A DNA stretch of 64,000 bases from Veillonella sp. CHU740 (GCF_003992055.1 NZ_RQVD01000002.1:124001-188000); one strand, 5' to 3'. Shown: positions 17,382 to 26,276, counted from the stretch's first letter. Numbers and translations are program-made. Notes: generated by a model not told the origin, from the letters alone.

Positions 17382-17569
17382 GGAACGCAGTTAGGTATAG
17401 CAGCCTTCATGGCGCCCCTTATTGACAAATTGATACAAAAGCAGAAGACCATAACATACCCCTGAGCAAACATAACCACTGTATAGTTTGTGAAGGGGTG
17501 TGTTACGGTCTTCCCTTTATCCTATTCAGTTAAAACCGCCACAAGGCTGCATAGCCTTACAAGTGACGA
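17382..17569. repeat. Structured intergenic element, copy B
   Basis: About 188 bp running from GGAACGCAG to AGTGACGA. A long inner hairpin pairs AAGACCATAACATACCCCT (17445-17463) with AGGGGTGTGTTACGGTCTT (17494-17512). An outer stem pairs GCAGCC (around 17400) with GGCTGC (around 17545). The inner arm sequence differs greatly from the other copies yet still pairs. Confidence 0.75.
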
Positions 17570-17618
17570 CCCACAAGACTGCATACTCTAAAAAGTAGTA
17601 TTTTATCGTAAAGTATGC

Positions 17619-17755
17619 TATACTAGATTTGTAAATAAGAAGAGCCATCAACGTGTGCTGGCGTTAGGCTCATCTCAAAATTTTGTGAAAATTTGACTTG
17701 CCTAACGTGTATAAGTGCTACGAACACTTATCATTTACGTTAGGCTTTGTCATTT
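17619..17755 (+). ncRNA. Putative small RNA, tandem copy 2
   Basis: Second copy of the small-RNA unit, offset by about 403 bp. It has an extended -10 promoter (TGCTATACT, -10 at 17619-17624), the conserved AGAAGAGCCATCAACGTG start, and the terminator hairpin GCCTAACGT...ACGTTAGGC (17700-17745) followed by TTTGTCATTT. The middle (AAAATTTTGTGAAAATTT) differs from copy 1 while the arms are kept, including GGCGTTAGGCTCATC, which can pair alternatively with the terminator arm. Confidence 0.5.
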
Positions 17756-17788
17756 CTAGTTAAAGAAACGAAAAATATCTATAATTAA

Positions 17789-17966
17789 GGAACGCAGTGA
17801 GGCGTAGCAGCCTTTGTGGCGCCCTTACTGCCAAAATCACACAAACACAAGAAGAGCACGACATGTTCCGGAGCAAACCTAACCACTGTATCAGTTTGCG
17901 TAGGAATATGTCGTGCTCTTCCCTTTATCATATTCAGTTAAGGCTGCATAGCCTAATTAGTGACGT
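17789..17966. repeat. Structured intergenic element, copy C
   Basis: The inner hairpin pairs AAGAGCACGACATGTTCC (17852-17869) with GGAATATGTCGTGCTCTT (17903-17920). The outer stem pairs GCAGCC (17807-17812) with GGCTGC (17942-17947). Its end overlaps the stop codon of the RND permease gene. Read on the minus strand, the inner hairpin is followed by TTCTTGTGTTTGTG, so it may also serve as that gene's terminator. Confidence 0.8.
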
Positions 17967-20900
17967 TTAAATCCCATTTTTTCCATAATAATGAACAGCA
18001 TAGGAATGATTGCCACCCCAAAGAATGTAGCTGTAATCATACCAAATACTACTGTTACGCCCAAGGATGCACGGGCACCAGCACCAGCGCCACTTGCCAA
18101 CATCAATGGCAAACATCCAATGATGAATGCTAAGGACGTCATCAAGATAGGACGTAAACGAATCTTCGCTGCTTCAATAGCGGCATCTACATAATTCATA
18201 CCTTGTTCATCCACACGAATCTTAGCATATTCGATGATCAAGATGGCATTCTTCGCTGCCAATCCCACCAATGTAAGCAAGCCGATTTGGAAGTAAATAT
18301 CCAAAGCAAAGAAGTGTGTAGATTTCATCATGGCCCCAATCATATTGAATAACCATGGACCAAGCACGGCACCAAAGATACCTGTTGGAACAGATAATAA
18401 TACAGCAAATGGTACTTTCCAAGATTCGTACAAGGCAGCCAATACAAGGAATACAAAGACGATACCGAATCCAAAGATAATCAACACTTGGGATCCTGCT
18501 TTGATTTCCTCACGAGTTTGTCCACCCCAATCATAGGTGTACCCTTGTGGCAATGTATCTTTCGCCACTTCTTCCAATGCTTTGATAGCATCACCAGAGC
18601 TAACACCTTGTGCAGCATTACCACCGATGCTCACAGCTGGGAAGTTATTATACCGTGTCACCACAAAAGCAGATGTTGTTTTTTGAGGTGTAATATAGGT
18701 ATCTACTGGTACCATTTGGCCGGCTGCATTACGCACTGTTAACAGATGATTCATGCTAGGATCTGTACGGAACTGATTGTCCGCTTGCAACATAACTTTA
18801 TAGTTTTTACCAAACTTAGTAAAGTCATTTAACTGCATGCCACCATAATACCCTTGTAAAGCCGTATAAATATCTGTCACAGCTACGCCATCACGAGCCG
18901 CTCTATCACGATTCACATCAAAATTATAAGACGGTGTGGCCGTATTGAAAGTCGTGTAAACGGTGCGGAACTCAGGACGTTTTCTAGCCTCTGCTAGGAA
19001 CTGTTCTATTACCGCATTCATTTGCTCTGTAGTGTGGCCTGCTTTATTGATAAGGTACATGGAGAAACCACCTGTATTACCAAGGCCAGGAATAGATGGT
19101 GGGTTCAACGGAATGATCGTAGCTCGTGGATCTTTAGAACCATGCATGAAAGTATTGCGAATCTTCACGCCAAGTTGTTGATCTGGCTGTGTTCTGTCGC
19201 CCCAGTCCGTTAAAGATGTAAAGATAACACCACCACTAGTTTGTGCCGCCCCAGCTAAGATATCGAAACCTGGTACAGTAATCGTACCATTCATATCCTT
19301 ATCTTCATTCAAGAAATGTCCTAAATCAGTTAATACTTCTTTCGTACGGCTAGTCGTAGCACCTGGAGGTAATGAAACAGCAACCATAAAGTAGCCACTG
19401 TCCTCAGCTGGTACGAACCCACTCGGAACCATGCGCATCATTCCAAAAGTAGCCACCAAGAACACCGCTAATGCTAACCAAGTAGCCCACAATCGATTCG
19501 CCCACCGCGCTAATAAGATACCATATTGATCGATTCTGCGATCTAAGAAACCATTAAACCACTCTAAGAATCGTCCTACTATATTAGTGCTTGGTTTCTG
19601 CACATGTGGTTTTAACATAATCCCGCACAAGGCTGGTGTCAAAGTCAATGCCACAAAAGCGGAGATAATGACTGAGATAGCTACGGTTAAAGCAAACTGC
19701 TTATACAATACACCAGTTAGACCACCCATAAAAGCAACAGGTACGAAAACAGAAATCAATACAAAGGCAATACCAATAACAGGGCCTTGTACTTTTTCCA
19801 TGGCTGCTACGGTAGCCGCCTTTGGTTTCAACCCATTGTAGCGCATTTCATATTCTACAGCTTCGATTACGACGATCGCATCATCCACGACGAGACCGAT
19901 CGCTAACACCATGGCTAGCAAGGTCAATGTATTAACAGTAAAGCCCATCACTTGGAACGCCGCAAAAGTACCAATCAAAGATACTGGCACTGCAATCATT
20001 GGAATCACTGTGGACTGCCATGTTTGCAAGAACAAGTAAACAATAATCGCTACGAGAATCAAGGCTTCTGCAAAGGTTTTGACTACTTCTTTCATAGAAG
20101 CTTTTACGAATTTTGTATTATCTACAATAATCTTCGCTTGCATATCCGGTGGGAATGCTTCTTCTTGTTGGTGAATAACCTCTTTTACAGCGCTAATAGT
20201 TTCTAATGCGTTCGCATCGTTTGTTAAGGACACCGCAAATACTGCTACTGGTTTATCATTACCAGTCTCTTTTGAGAAGCTTGTAGGCTCTACAGAGTAA
20301 CTTTGTGCGCCTAATTCAATACGAGCTACATCTTTTAAATGCAATAAATTATTCTTTTTATCTTTTTTAATTACGATATTTTCAAATTCTGAAATTTCAG
20401 CCAAACGACCTTGTACTTTTACAGATGTATTGAAAGCTTGATCTTTGTCGATTGGATCAGATCCTAAAGCACCTGCTGCAGCCTGTTTATTTTGACTCCG
20501 AATCGCATTGCTTACATCTGTTATCGTAACGCCATACTTAGACATTTTCGTAGGATCTAGCCAAATACGCATGGCATAGTCAGCACCGAACTCCTGCACC
20601 GTACCAACACCATTCACAGATTGGATGGCATCCATCATGTAGTTCGTAGCATAGTTTTTCAAGAACGTTCTATCATAACTACCATTTGGAGATACCAAAG
20701 AGAATACCATGGCCATATCCCCAGATGATTTCGTAGTGGTCACGCCCACCGTTTGTACTTCGGATGGCAAGGATGCCAAGGCACGGGCTACACGGTTTTG
20801 TACGTTTACCGTATCCATATCGGCATCAGTTCCTTGCTCAAATTGAACTGTCAAGTTATAGGAGCCATCCCCTGTACTCGTGGATTTCATATAATCCATA

Positions 20901-21121
20901 TTTTGGACGCCAACGATTTGTTTTTCGATGACTGCCGCTACCGATTCGCTTACAACCTCAGCATTGGCCCCCATGTAGGCAGTACGTACCTGTACTTGCG
21001 GTGGAGAAATCTGTGGGTATCTGTCGATCGGCAGTTTTGATAAGGAAATCAACCCTAGCAATGTAATGATAATAGAGATTACGATAGCAAAGATAGGGCG
21101 ATTAATAAAGAATTTTGACAC
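17957..21121 (-). CDS. RND multidrug efflux permease (AcrB/HAE1 type)
   Basis: 1054 aa, the normal length for the family. The first transmembrane helix (FFINRPIFAIVISIIITLLGL) is followed by the porter-domain start LPIDRYPQISPPQVQVRT. The proton-relay aspartate pair is visible in GLVVDDAIVVIEAVEYE (about residue 405), and the second half repeats the 12-helix arrangement with GLAAKNAILIIEYAK. The protein would form the inner-membrane trimer of a tripartite pump driven by the proton gradient. The start is GTG at 21121 with AGGGTG upstream. It follows the membrane-fusion gene by 9 nt and forms an operon with it and a TetR regulator. No outer-membrane channel gene is next to it, so a separately encoded TolC-like protein must be used. 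Confidence 0.95.
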   Translation of the reverse strand: MSKFFINRPIFAIVISIIITLLGLISLSKLPIDRYPQISPPQVQVRTAYMGANAEVVSESVAAVIEKQIVGVQNMDYMKSTSTGDGSYNLTVQFEQGTDADMDTVNVQNRVARALASLPSEVQTVGVTTTKSSGDMAMVFSLVSPNGSYDRTFLKNYATNYMMDAIQSVNGVGTVQEFGADYAMRIWLDPTKMSKYGVTITDVSNAIRSQNKQAAAGALGSDPIDKDQAFNTSVKVQGRLAEISEFENIVIKKDKKNNLLHLKDVARIELGAQSYSVEPTSFSKETGNDKPVAVFAVSLTNDANALETISAVKEVIHQQEEAFPPDMQAKIIVDNTKFVKASMKEVVKTFAEALILVAIIVYLFLQTWQSTVIPMIAVPVSLIGTFAAFQVMGFTVNTLTLLAMVLAIGLVVDDAIVVIEAVEYEMRYNGLKPKAATVAAMEKVQGPVIGIAFVLISVFVPVAFMGGLTGVLYKQFALTVAISVIISAFVALTLTPALCGIMLKPHVQKPSTNIVGRFLEWFNGFLDRRIDQYGILLARWANRLWATWLALAVFLVATFGMMRMVPSGFVPAEDSGYFMVAVSLPPGATTSRTKEVLTDLGHFLNEDKDMNGTITVPGFDILAGAAQTSGGVIFTSLTDWGDRTQPDQQLGVKIRNTFMHGSKDPRATIIPLNPPSIPGLGNTGGFSMYLINKAGHTTEQMNAVIEQFLAEARKRPEFRTVYTTFNTATPSYNFDVNRDRAARDGVAVTDIYTALQGYYGGMQLNDFTKFGKNYKVMLQADNQFRTDPSMNHLLTVRNAAGQMVPVDTYITPQKTTSAFVVTRYNNFPAVSIGGNAAQGVSSGDAIKALEEVAKDTLPQGYTYDWGGQTREEIKAGSQVLIIFGFGIVFVFLVLAALYESWKVPFAVLLSVPTGIFGAVLGPWLFNMIGAMMKSTHFFALDIYFQIGLLTLVGLAAKNAILIIEYAKIRVDEQGMNYVDAAIEAAKIRLRPILMTSLAFIIGCLPLMLASGAGAGARASLGVTVVFGMITATFFGVAIIPMLFIIMEKMGFKRH

Positions 21122-21130
21122 AATATCACC

Positions 21131-22297
21131 CTAATTACCTTTCTCAATATCTTCCTTGCTTAATAAAGTTGCCTTAACTTCTGCGCCATTTTTCGCTTTT
21201 GTTAAGCCGTCTACAACGATTTCATCGCCTACTGTTAGACCTTTACCATCTTTGGAAGGACGAATGATGGTGTATTTACCATTAGTACCACTTGTTGTGA
21301 CAGGCACTTGTTCTACTTTACCATCGCGGATGACCATCACAAATGTTTTATCCAATACTTGTAATAAAGCACGAGATGGCACTAAGATAGCCCCTTGAAT
21401 AGTTTCACCACTAGTAATAACGGATGCATACATATTTGGCAACAACATATGATTTGGGTTCGGGAAGACCGCTTTCAAAATCAATTGACCTGTACCATTA
21501 TCCAAGTTTTTCGCTGCTTCTACGATATGACCTTTAATAGTACTTACAATTTTATGATTATCATCATAGGTACCATAAATCTCACCATTGGACAATTTCA
21601 ATTCTACTTCCCCATCAACAGAACGATGTGCTTTTTTGTATTCTAAGTATTCTGCTTCACTCATGCTAAATTGTACATATACTGGATCTGTAGAGTTCAA
21701 TGTAACAAGTGCTGTTTGACCTGCTGTCACAAATGTTCCTAGATCTACATCATCCATTTCTAATGTACCATCAAATGGCGCATACACAACTGTATCTTGC
21801 AAATTATTTTCCGCTAAGCGAATTTGTGCTTCCATCGCTTCTAAGGCTGCGCGATTTTGGGCTGCCACACTAGCTTGTGTATCTAATGTTTGGCGGGCAA
21901 TAGCATCTTCATTGGCCAATGTTTGATAGCGCTGTAAATCGACTTGAGAGTTTTGGTACGCTGCGCTAGATCGTGCTGCATTGGCTTGCGCACTAACTAG
22001 GTTCGCTTCGTATTGACGTCCATCGAGACGATACAATGCTTGACCGGCTTTTACCGTGTCGCCGCCTTTTACATATTTTTCCACAACTCGACCGGATACG
22101 TTCGCTCGAATCACAATGGAATTTTGTGCTAATACAGTACCATTAAAAGATTCTTGTACATTTGTATCAGTAGCTGTGATTTTATAGGAGTTTACCTCCG
22201 TTGGACCTTGACCTGGAGCCTGTCCACCACAACCAGATACTAGTACAAGGGCTGCCAAGCTAGCTGCCACTAAACCATTATAAGCTTGTTTTTTCAT
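21131..22297 (-). CDS. RND efflux periplasmic adaptor (membrane-fusion) lipoprotein
   Basis: 388 aa from the ATG at 22297. A signal peptide with lipobox LVSGC places the lipidated cysteine at about residue 22. The family order is visible: barrel-sandwich/lipoyl half (VLAQNSIVIRANVSGRVVEK, then YVKGGDTVKAGQALYRLD), helical hairpin (residues ~95-165), the second lipoyl half (DTVVYAPFDGTLEMDDVDLG), then the beta-barrel domain. It would bridge the permease to an outer-membrane channel. I chose the ATG at 22297 because AAGGG is correctly spaced for it; a GTG at 22306 is too close. It overlaps the TetR gene by 20 nt, which implies translational coupling. Confidence 0.93.
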   Translation of the reverse strand: MKKQAYNGLVAASLAALVLVSGCGGQAPGQGPTEVNSYKITATDTNVQESFNGTVLAQNSIVIRANVSGRVVEKYVKGGDTVKAGQALYRLDGRQYEANLVSAQANAARSSAAYQNSQVDLQRYQTLANEDAIARQTLDTQASVAAQNRAALEAMEAQIRLAENNLQDTVVYAPFDGTLEMDDVDLGTFVTAGQTALVTLNSTDPVYVQFSMSEAEYLEYKKAHRSVDGEVELKLSNGEIYGTYDDNHKIVSTIKGHIVEAAKNLDNGTGQLILKAVFPNPNHMLLPNMYASVITSGETIQGAILVPSRALLQVLDKTFVMVIRDGKVEQVPVTTSGTNGKYTIIRPSKDGKGLTVGDEIVVDGLTKAKNGAEVKATLLSKEDIEKGN

Positions 22298-22865
22298 TCG
22301 TTTCACCCTTATTTATAATACCTTGTAATATGACTGAAATAACTTTTGGCATATATGTATATACATCCTCATGATGACTGGAGCTTTCAAATACAATGTT
22401 TCGTACAGCCCCTTGCAACATCATAATGATAATATCAATATCTACGTATTGAGCAATATAACCTTGCTCTTGTTGGCGTACTAAATAGTCTTTGAGCAAG
22501 TCCCAATCTTTCTTGAACAAACTTTTCAGAGTTTCTTGTAGTTGCGGTATAGCTAAAAAGATTTCTATGAAAGATTCCCCATTGAAAGCCGCATACAAAT
22601 TTGACCGTACTTTAAAATACTGATCTAATACTTCTTCTAAAGTGAGATTTTTATTTTTTACAATATTCTCATGTTGTCTGTAAAACTCTTCTGCTCCATG
22701 GACTAAAATGGTTTCCACGATTTCATGTTTAGAATGAAATTGTTCATACAACGTGCGCTTACTAATGGTAAGAGATTTTGCTAAATCATCCATACGAAAT
22801 GATATACCTCTTTCCTCAATCATAATCGCCGCCGCTGCTAAAATTTTCTCTTTAACGGTAACCAA
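22278..22865 (-). CDS. TetR/AcrR-family repressor of the efflux operon
   Basis: 195 aa. The N-terminal TetR helix-turn-helix is clear (ILAAAAIMIEERG, then MDDLAKSLTISKRTLYEQF), followed by a helical ligand-binding domain. The start is a TTG at 22865 preceded by AAGGAGGGC with good spacing; no ATG fits. It is the first gene of the pump operon and overlaps the adaptor gene, so it most likely controls its own operon by responding to a pump substrate. Target and ligand cannot be read from sequence. Confidence 0.9.
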   Translation of the reverse strand: MVTVKEKILAAAAIMIEERGISFRMDDLAKSLTISKRTLYEQFHSKHEIVETILVHGAEEFYRQHENIVKNKNLTLEEVLDQYFKVRSNLYAAFNGESFIEIFLAIPQLQETLKSLFKKDWDLLKDYLVRQQEQGYIAQYVDIDIIIMMLQGAVRNIVFESSSHHEDVYTYMPKVISVILQGIINKGETNEKTSL

Positions 22866-22936
22866 TATAGCCCTCCTTTCACACTCTCTTATATAAACAC
22901 TAAAAACTCAATCTACATTGTTCAGTACCACTTTTA

Positions 22937-22965
22937 AGTTTACTCAAAATAGGAACAAATGTCAA
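22937..22965 (-). promoter_or_regulatory. Promoter of the TetR-RND operon
   Basis: On the minus strand TTGACA (22960-22965), a 17-bp spacer and TAAACT (22937-22942). It begins directly beside the stop codon of the upstream ATPase gene. The leader to the TTG start is about 65 nt. Confidence 0.7.
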
Positions 22966-22966
22966 A

Positions 22967-24283
22967 CTAAGAAAGTAGCCAATCTACTATACTTACTACA
23001 TGTATACCATCATAATCATCATCTAATGCCAAATCCATAGAAAGAACTATTTTTTTATAGTTATTAGGAATTTTTTGTAATGGTTTTAGCTCTCTTTGTC
23101 TTACTGTTTCATCCTTCATTGTTTCCGTCACTTGAATATAAAGTTTTTCCGTTGCTGTTGTTGCAATAAAATCCACTTCTAATGTATCTATTTTACCAAT
23201 AGCTACATCGTATCCTCTTCGCAATAGCTCAAGATATACTACATTTTCTAAAGCATGCCCTCGATCCCTATCACGTATTCCTAGTAAATAATTACGCAAT
23301 CCCATATCGACAATGTAGTACTTACCCAAGGTACGCAAATATTCTTTTCCTTTTATATCAAATCGTTTGACATCATAGAATAAATAGGTTTCTTTTAACG
23401 CGCCTATATAAGCAGCAATCGTTTGATTGGCAGGCTTCCCTTGTTTTTCACGATTCACTATCATCTGTTCAGATACAAGAGTATTGCTAATAGAGTTAAA
23501 TGATGTAGTATTTCCAATATTATCGGCTAAAAATAAAATTATTTTTCTAAGTAATTCTGCATCGGTGACTTGCCGTCCTTTTCGATTTCTTTCACGCTCT
23601 AAAATATCACGCACCACTACAGTAGAATACACGCCCTCTAATAGTATGAAAGCTTTATCCTGTTCTAATCCTACATCTGCAATCCCTGGCATACCACCAT
23701 ACCGCATATACGCATCGAATAAATCACTTAGTTCTACAATATCCTGTTGCTCATTCACAGCGCGTTTCTTAACATGTCCCATGGGCGTTTTATATTCTGT
23801 AACTTGATATCCGTGAAAGTCTATAAATTCACTAAACGATAACGGATACATTTTAATTTCAACATATCTTCCAGATAAATAAGTGGAATATTCCGATGAT
23901 AACAAATACGAATTTGACCCCGTAATATAAATATCGCAATTAAAATCTACTTGGAACGAATTAATAGCTAATTCCCACTGATCAATCTTCTGAAGTTCAT
24001 CAAAAAATAAATAGTATGTATTCTCTGTGGTAACTTTATTTTTCACATAATTGTATAAATCTTTATAGGTCATCTCTTGAAATGTTAAAGACTCAAAATT
24101 AATAGCTATAATTTGCTCCTCGGGGATTCCTTGCCGTATTAAATATTCCTGCATCAAAAGCATCAAGCTAGATTTTCCACAACGTCTGATTCCAGTGATG
24201 ACTTTAACAGGTTCTGTATCTTTAAAAGCAATCAGCTGTTCTAAATATTTGTGTCGTACTTTTAGTTGTTTCCTACGATTCAT
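22967..24283 (-). CDS. AAA_14/DUF4143 ATP-binding protein
   Basis: 438 aa. Walker A is GIRRCGKSSL (about residue 33) and Walker B is YYLFFDELQKI (about residue 95), with the sensor-like TGSNSYLLSSE after it. The C-terminal half is a DUF4143 region with a PD-(D/E)XK-like core (VAIGKIDTLEVDFIATT), as in the AAA_14-DUF4143 family. The function is not established. The start is the ATG at 24283 (AAGGAG eight bases upstream); a GTG three codons earlier overlaps the ribosome site. The gene stands alone between dgt and the efflux operon. Its upstream region is made of 39-bp repeats, which is unlike its neighbours and might reflect transfer. Confidence 0.85.
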   Translation of the reverse strand: MNRRKQLKVRHKYLEQLIAFKDTEPVKVITGIRRCGKSSLMLLMQEYLIRQGIPEEQIIAINFESLTFQEMTYKDLYNYVKNKVTTENTYYLFFDELQKIDQWELAINSFQVDFNCDIYITGSNSYLLSSEYSTYLSGRYVEIKMYPLSFSEFIDFHGYQVTEYKTPMGHVKKRAVNEQQDIVELSDLFDAYMRYGGMPGIADVGLEQDKAFILLEGVYSTVVVRDILERERNRKGRQVTDAELLRKIILFLADNIGNTTSFNSISNTLVSEQMIVNREKQGKPANQTIAAYIGALKETYLFYDVKRFDIKGKEYLRTLGKYYIVDMGLRNYLLGIRDRDRGHALENVVYLELLRRGYDVAIGKIDTLEVDFIATTATEKLYIQVTETMKDETVRQRELKPLQKIPNNYKKIVLSMDLALDDDYDGIHVVSIVDWLLS

Positions 24284-24310
24284 TCGTATCACTCCTTTTA
24301 CATGTATTAT

Positions 24311-24400
24311 ACCCCAAACTTCTATTTTTAGAAAGTTTAGGGCATGAATACCCCAAACTTTTTATTTTTAAGAATTTAGGGCATGAACGCCCTAAATTTA
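24311..24400. repeat. 39-bp tandem repeat with internal palindromes upstream of the ATPase gene
   Basis: Units start at 24311, 24350 and 24389 (the last is partial), each with CCCCAAACTT or CCCTAAATTT and TTTAGGGCATGAA. The arms form inverted repeats (TTTAGGGC...GCCCTAAA; CTTTCTA...TAGAAG). The repeat nearest the gene contains GGTATAAT, a likely -10 box for the ATPase gene. Confidence 0.75.
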
Positions 24401-24405
24401 CAAAC

Positions 24406-24434
24406 AAAAAATGCCACGCCTTGGCGCAGCATTT
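24406..24434 (-). terminator. Terminator of the dgt transcript
   Basis: On the minus strand a GC-rich stem (AAATGCTGCGCC with GGCGTGGCATTT) is followed by a T run and lies about 15 bp beyond the dgt stop. Confidence 0.75.
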
Positions 24435-24447
24435 CTGTAAAAGCAGA

Positions 24448-25434
24448 TTAGTTATCCCATACTTTCGGTATGTAATATTCAGTGAATAGTTTAATCGCAT
24501 AATTGTCTGTTAGTCCCGCTACATAGTCCACGATATCTTGGTCTGTGATGGGATTGTCATGATGAATTTCATGGCGGATGGCCTCTGGGTGTTCTTTATA
24601 ATACATAAAGAGATGTTTTACCACATAGTCACCTTTGTTCCGATCTGGGATTAATGACGGTGCTCGGTAGACGCGCTCAAACATAAAGCGGCGGAAAATA
24701 TTCATGGTTTCTACGCCACGTTCTGACATAGAAATCACTGGTTGATCCATAGAGGATGTCACCATATCTGTCACCATAGCCGTAATCATTTTAGAATGGG
24801 TATCTCCAAAGACTTGCACCACTTCTTTCGGCAAATCATCTACCTTTAGCATATGTGCACGCAGTGCATCATCAAAATCATGGCATAAGTACGCAATACG
24901 GTCAGCTGTACGAATAATTTGCCCCTCTAGAGTAATCGGTATATGAGAACCTGTATGACCTAAAATACCATCACGAACTGCCGTAGTTAAGTTGAGTCCT
25001 CGTCCATTTTTTTCAATACTTTCCACCATGCGCAAGCTTTGCTCATTATGATTGAAATGGCCTACCATATCACGAAGAGCATATTCCCCTACATGACCAA
25101 ATGGCGTATGTCCCACATCATGGCCCATAGCAATGGCCTCGGTCAAATCTTCATTCAAACGCAAAGCACGGGCAATAGTCCGACCAATTTGACCTACTTC
25201 CAAAGTATGTGTCATACGAGTTCGGTAATGATCTCCCGGTGCAATGTAGACCTGAGTTTTATGTTTTAATCGTCGGAAACATTTACTATGAAGAATGCGA
25301 TCCCTATCCCGCTGAAAATCTGTCCGATACGGATCTTGCTCTTCCTCACGGTCACGAACAGACTCTCTGCTCTTAGCTGCATAAGGACTTAGAATTGTGT
25401 ATTCTCGTTCTTCTAGCATTTCACGAATACTCAT
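24448..25434 (-). CDS. dgt: Deoxyguanosinetriphosphate triphosphohydrolase-like HD protein
   Basis: 328 aa. The HD phosphohydrolase signature is clear: RRLKHKTQV, the metal-binding TRMTHTLEV, and AMGHDVGHTPFGHVGE with the central HD pair. These enzymes hydrolyse dNTPs to the nucleoside and tripolyphosphate. The ATG at 25434 is preceded by GAGGAGGTG; the GTG at 25449 is part of that ribosome site. It lies 15 nt after ppsR and probably shares its transcript. Which dNTP is the substrate cannot be told from sequence. Confidence 0.92.
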   Translation of the reverse strand: MSIREMLEEREYTILSPYAAKSRESVRDREEEQDPYRTDFQRDRDRILHSKCFRRLKHKTQVYIAPGDHYRTRMTHTLEVGQIGRTIARALRLNEDLTEAIAMGHDVGHTPFGHVGEYALRDMVGHFNHNEQSLRMVESIEKNGRGLNLTTAVRDGILGHTGSHIPITLEGQIIRTADRIAYLCHDFDDALRAHMLKVDDLPKEVVQVFGDTHSKMITAMVTDMVTSSMDQPVISMSERGVETMNIFRRFMFERVYRAPSLIPDRNKGDYVVKHLFMYYKEHPEAIRHEIHHDNPITDQDIVDYVAGLTDNYAIKLFTEYYIPKVWDN

Positions 25435-25449
25435 ATGACACCTCCTCAC

Positions 25450-26268
25450 TTATCGCGTTTCCATGACACGATTTTTTTGAATAATTTGCATTACCATTCC
25501 TGCCGTTTCCTCAATGGATTTGTTTGTCACATCAAGGACGGGACAATGCAACCGTCTCATCACAGTTTTTGCGTAATTTAATTCTTCTTCAATACGGCTT
25601 ACATTTGCATAATTAGCATCTGCATGTAAACCCATTGTACGAAGACGTTCTTCACGAATATTGTTTAGTTTGAAAGGATCAATAATTAATCCCACAATTT
25701 TGCGGCCAGGGATTTGGAATAATTCCTCTGGCAATGGTACTTCTGGTACCAATGGTAAATTAGCAGCTTTTATTTTTTTGTAGGCTAAGAACATAGACAA
25801 TGGTGTTTTACTTGTACGGGAAATACCAATAATGACAATATCTGCTTTTTCAAAGCCTTTTGGATTTTTGCCATCGTCGTATTTTACAGCAAATTCAATA
25901 GCCTCTACCTTTTTAAAATATTCTTGGTCTAGCTTATGAATCATACCCGGTGCCAATCGAGGCTCAGTCTCTGTCATAGTCCCCACTGCATTCATCACTG
26001 GGCCCATGATATCCACGGATTGCACCCCTTGCTCTTTACAAGCCATATCCAAGTAGGCACGAAGATCTGGCGATACAATGGTATGACAGATTACATGTCC
26101 ACCAGCTGCTGCCTCTTTCACCACTTCATTGATTTGTAATTCATCATTAATGTAGGGCACACGAACGATATCAATCGTTTCTTTATCATATTGACTCGCC
26201 GTAGCACGCGCCACTGATTCTGCTGTTTCTCCTAAAGAATCAGAGATTGCATAAATAATTTTAGCCAT
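25450..26268 (-). CDS. ppsR: PEP synthase regulatory protein (DUF299 kinase/pyrophosphorylase)
   Basis: 272 aa. It begins MAKIIYAISDSLGETAESVA, the standard DUF299 start, and has the P-loop-like motif GISRTSKTPLS at about residue 150. Family members inactivate PEP synthase or pyruvate phosphate dikinase by ADP-dependent phosphorylation of a threonine next to the catalytic histidine, and reverse it with phosphate. The target is probably PpsA, encoded two genes upstream, which has the expected TCH motif. The ATG at 26268 has AGGAG in front of it and lies 8 nt past the CBS regulator stop; the longer reading frame has no ribosome site. Confidence 0.93.
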   Translation of the reverse strand: MAKIIYAISDSLGETAESVARATASQYDKETIDIVRVPYINDELQINEVVKEAAAGGHVICHTIVSPDLRAYLDMACKEQGVQSVDIMGPVMNAVGTMTETEPRLAPGMIHKLDQEYFKKVEAIEFAVKYDDGKNPKGFEKADIVIIGISRTSKTPLSMFLAYKKIKAANLPLVPEVPLPEELFQIPGRKIVGLIIDPFKLNNIREERLRTMGLHADANYANVSRIEEELNYAKTVMRRLHCPVLDVTNKSIEETAGMVMQIIQKNRVMETR

Positions 26269-26276
26269 ACTTACTC

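Noticed and set aside
16686-17956. A missing protein gene in the 1.3-kb gap
   Set aside because: Only short frames broken by hairpins are present; the signal is structural repeats, promoters and terminators.
18222-18422. Minus-strand 66-codon frame inside the RND permease gene
   Set aside because: It is an out-of-frame shadow of the permease coding sequence with no ribosome site.
24273-24500. A 75-codon minus-strand frame with repeated SCPK/SLGY-like peptides
   Set aside because: It is the 39-bp non-coding repeat read through, overlaps the end of dgt in another frame and starts without a ribosome site.
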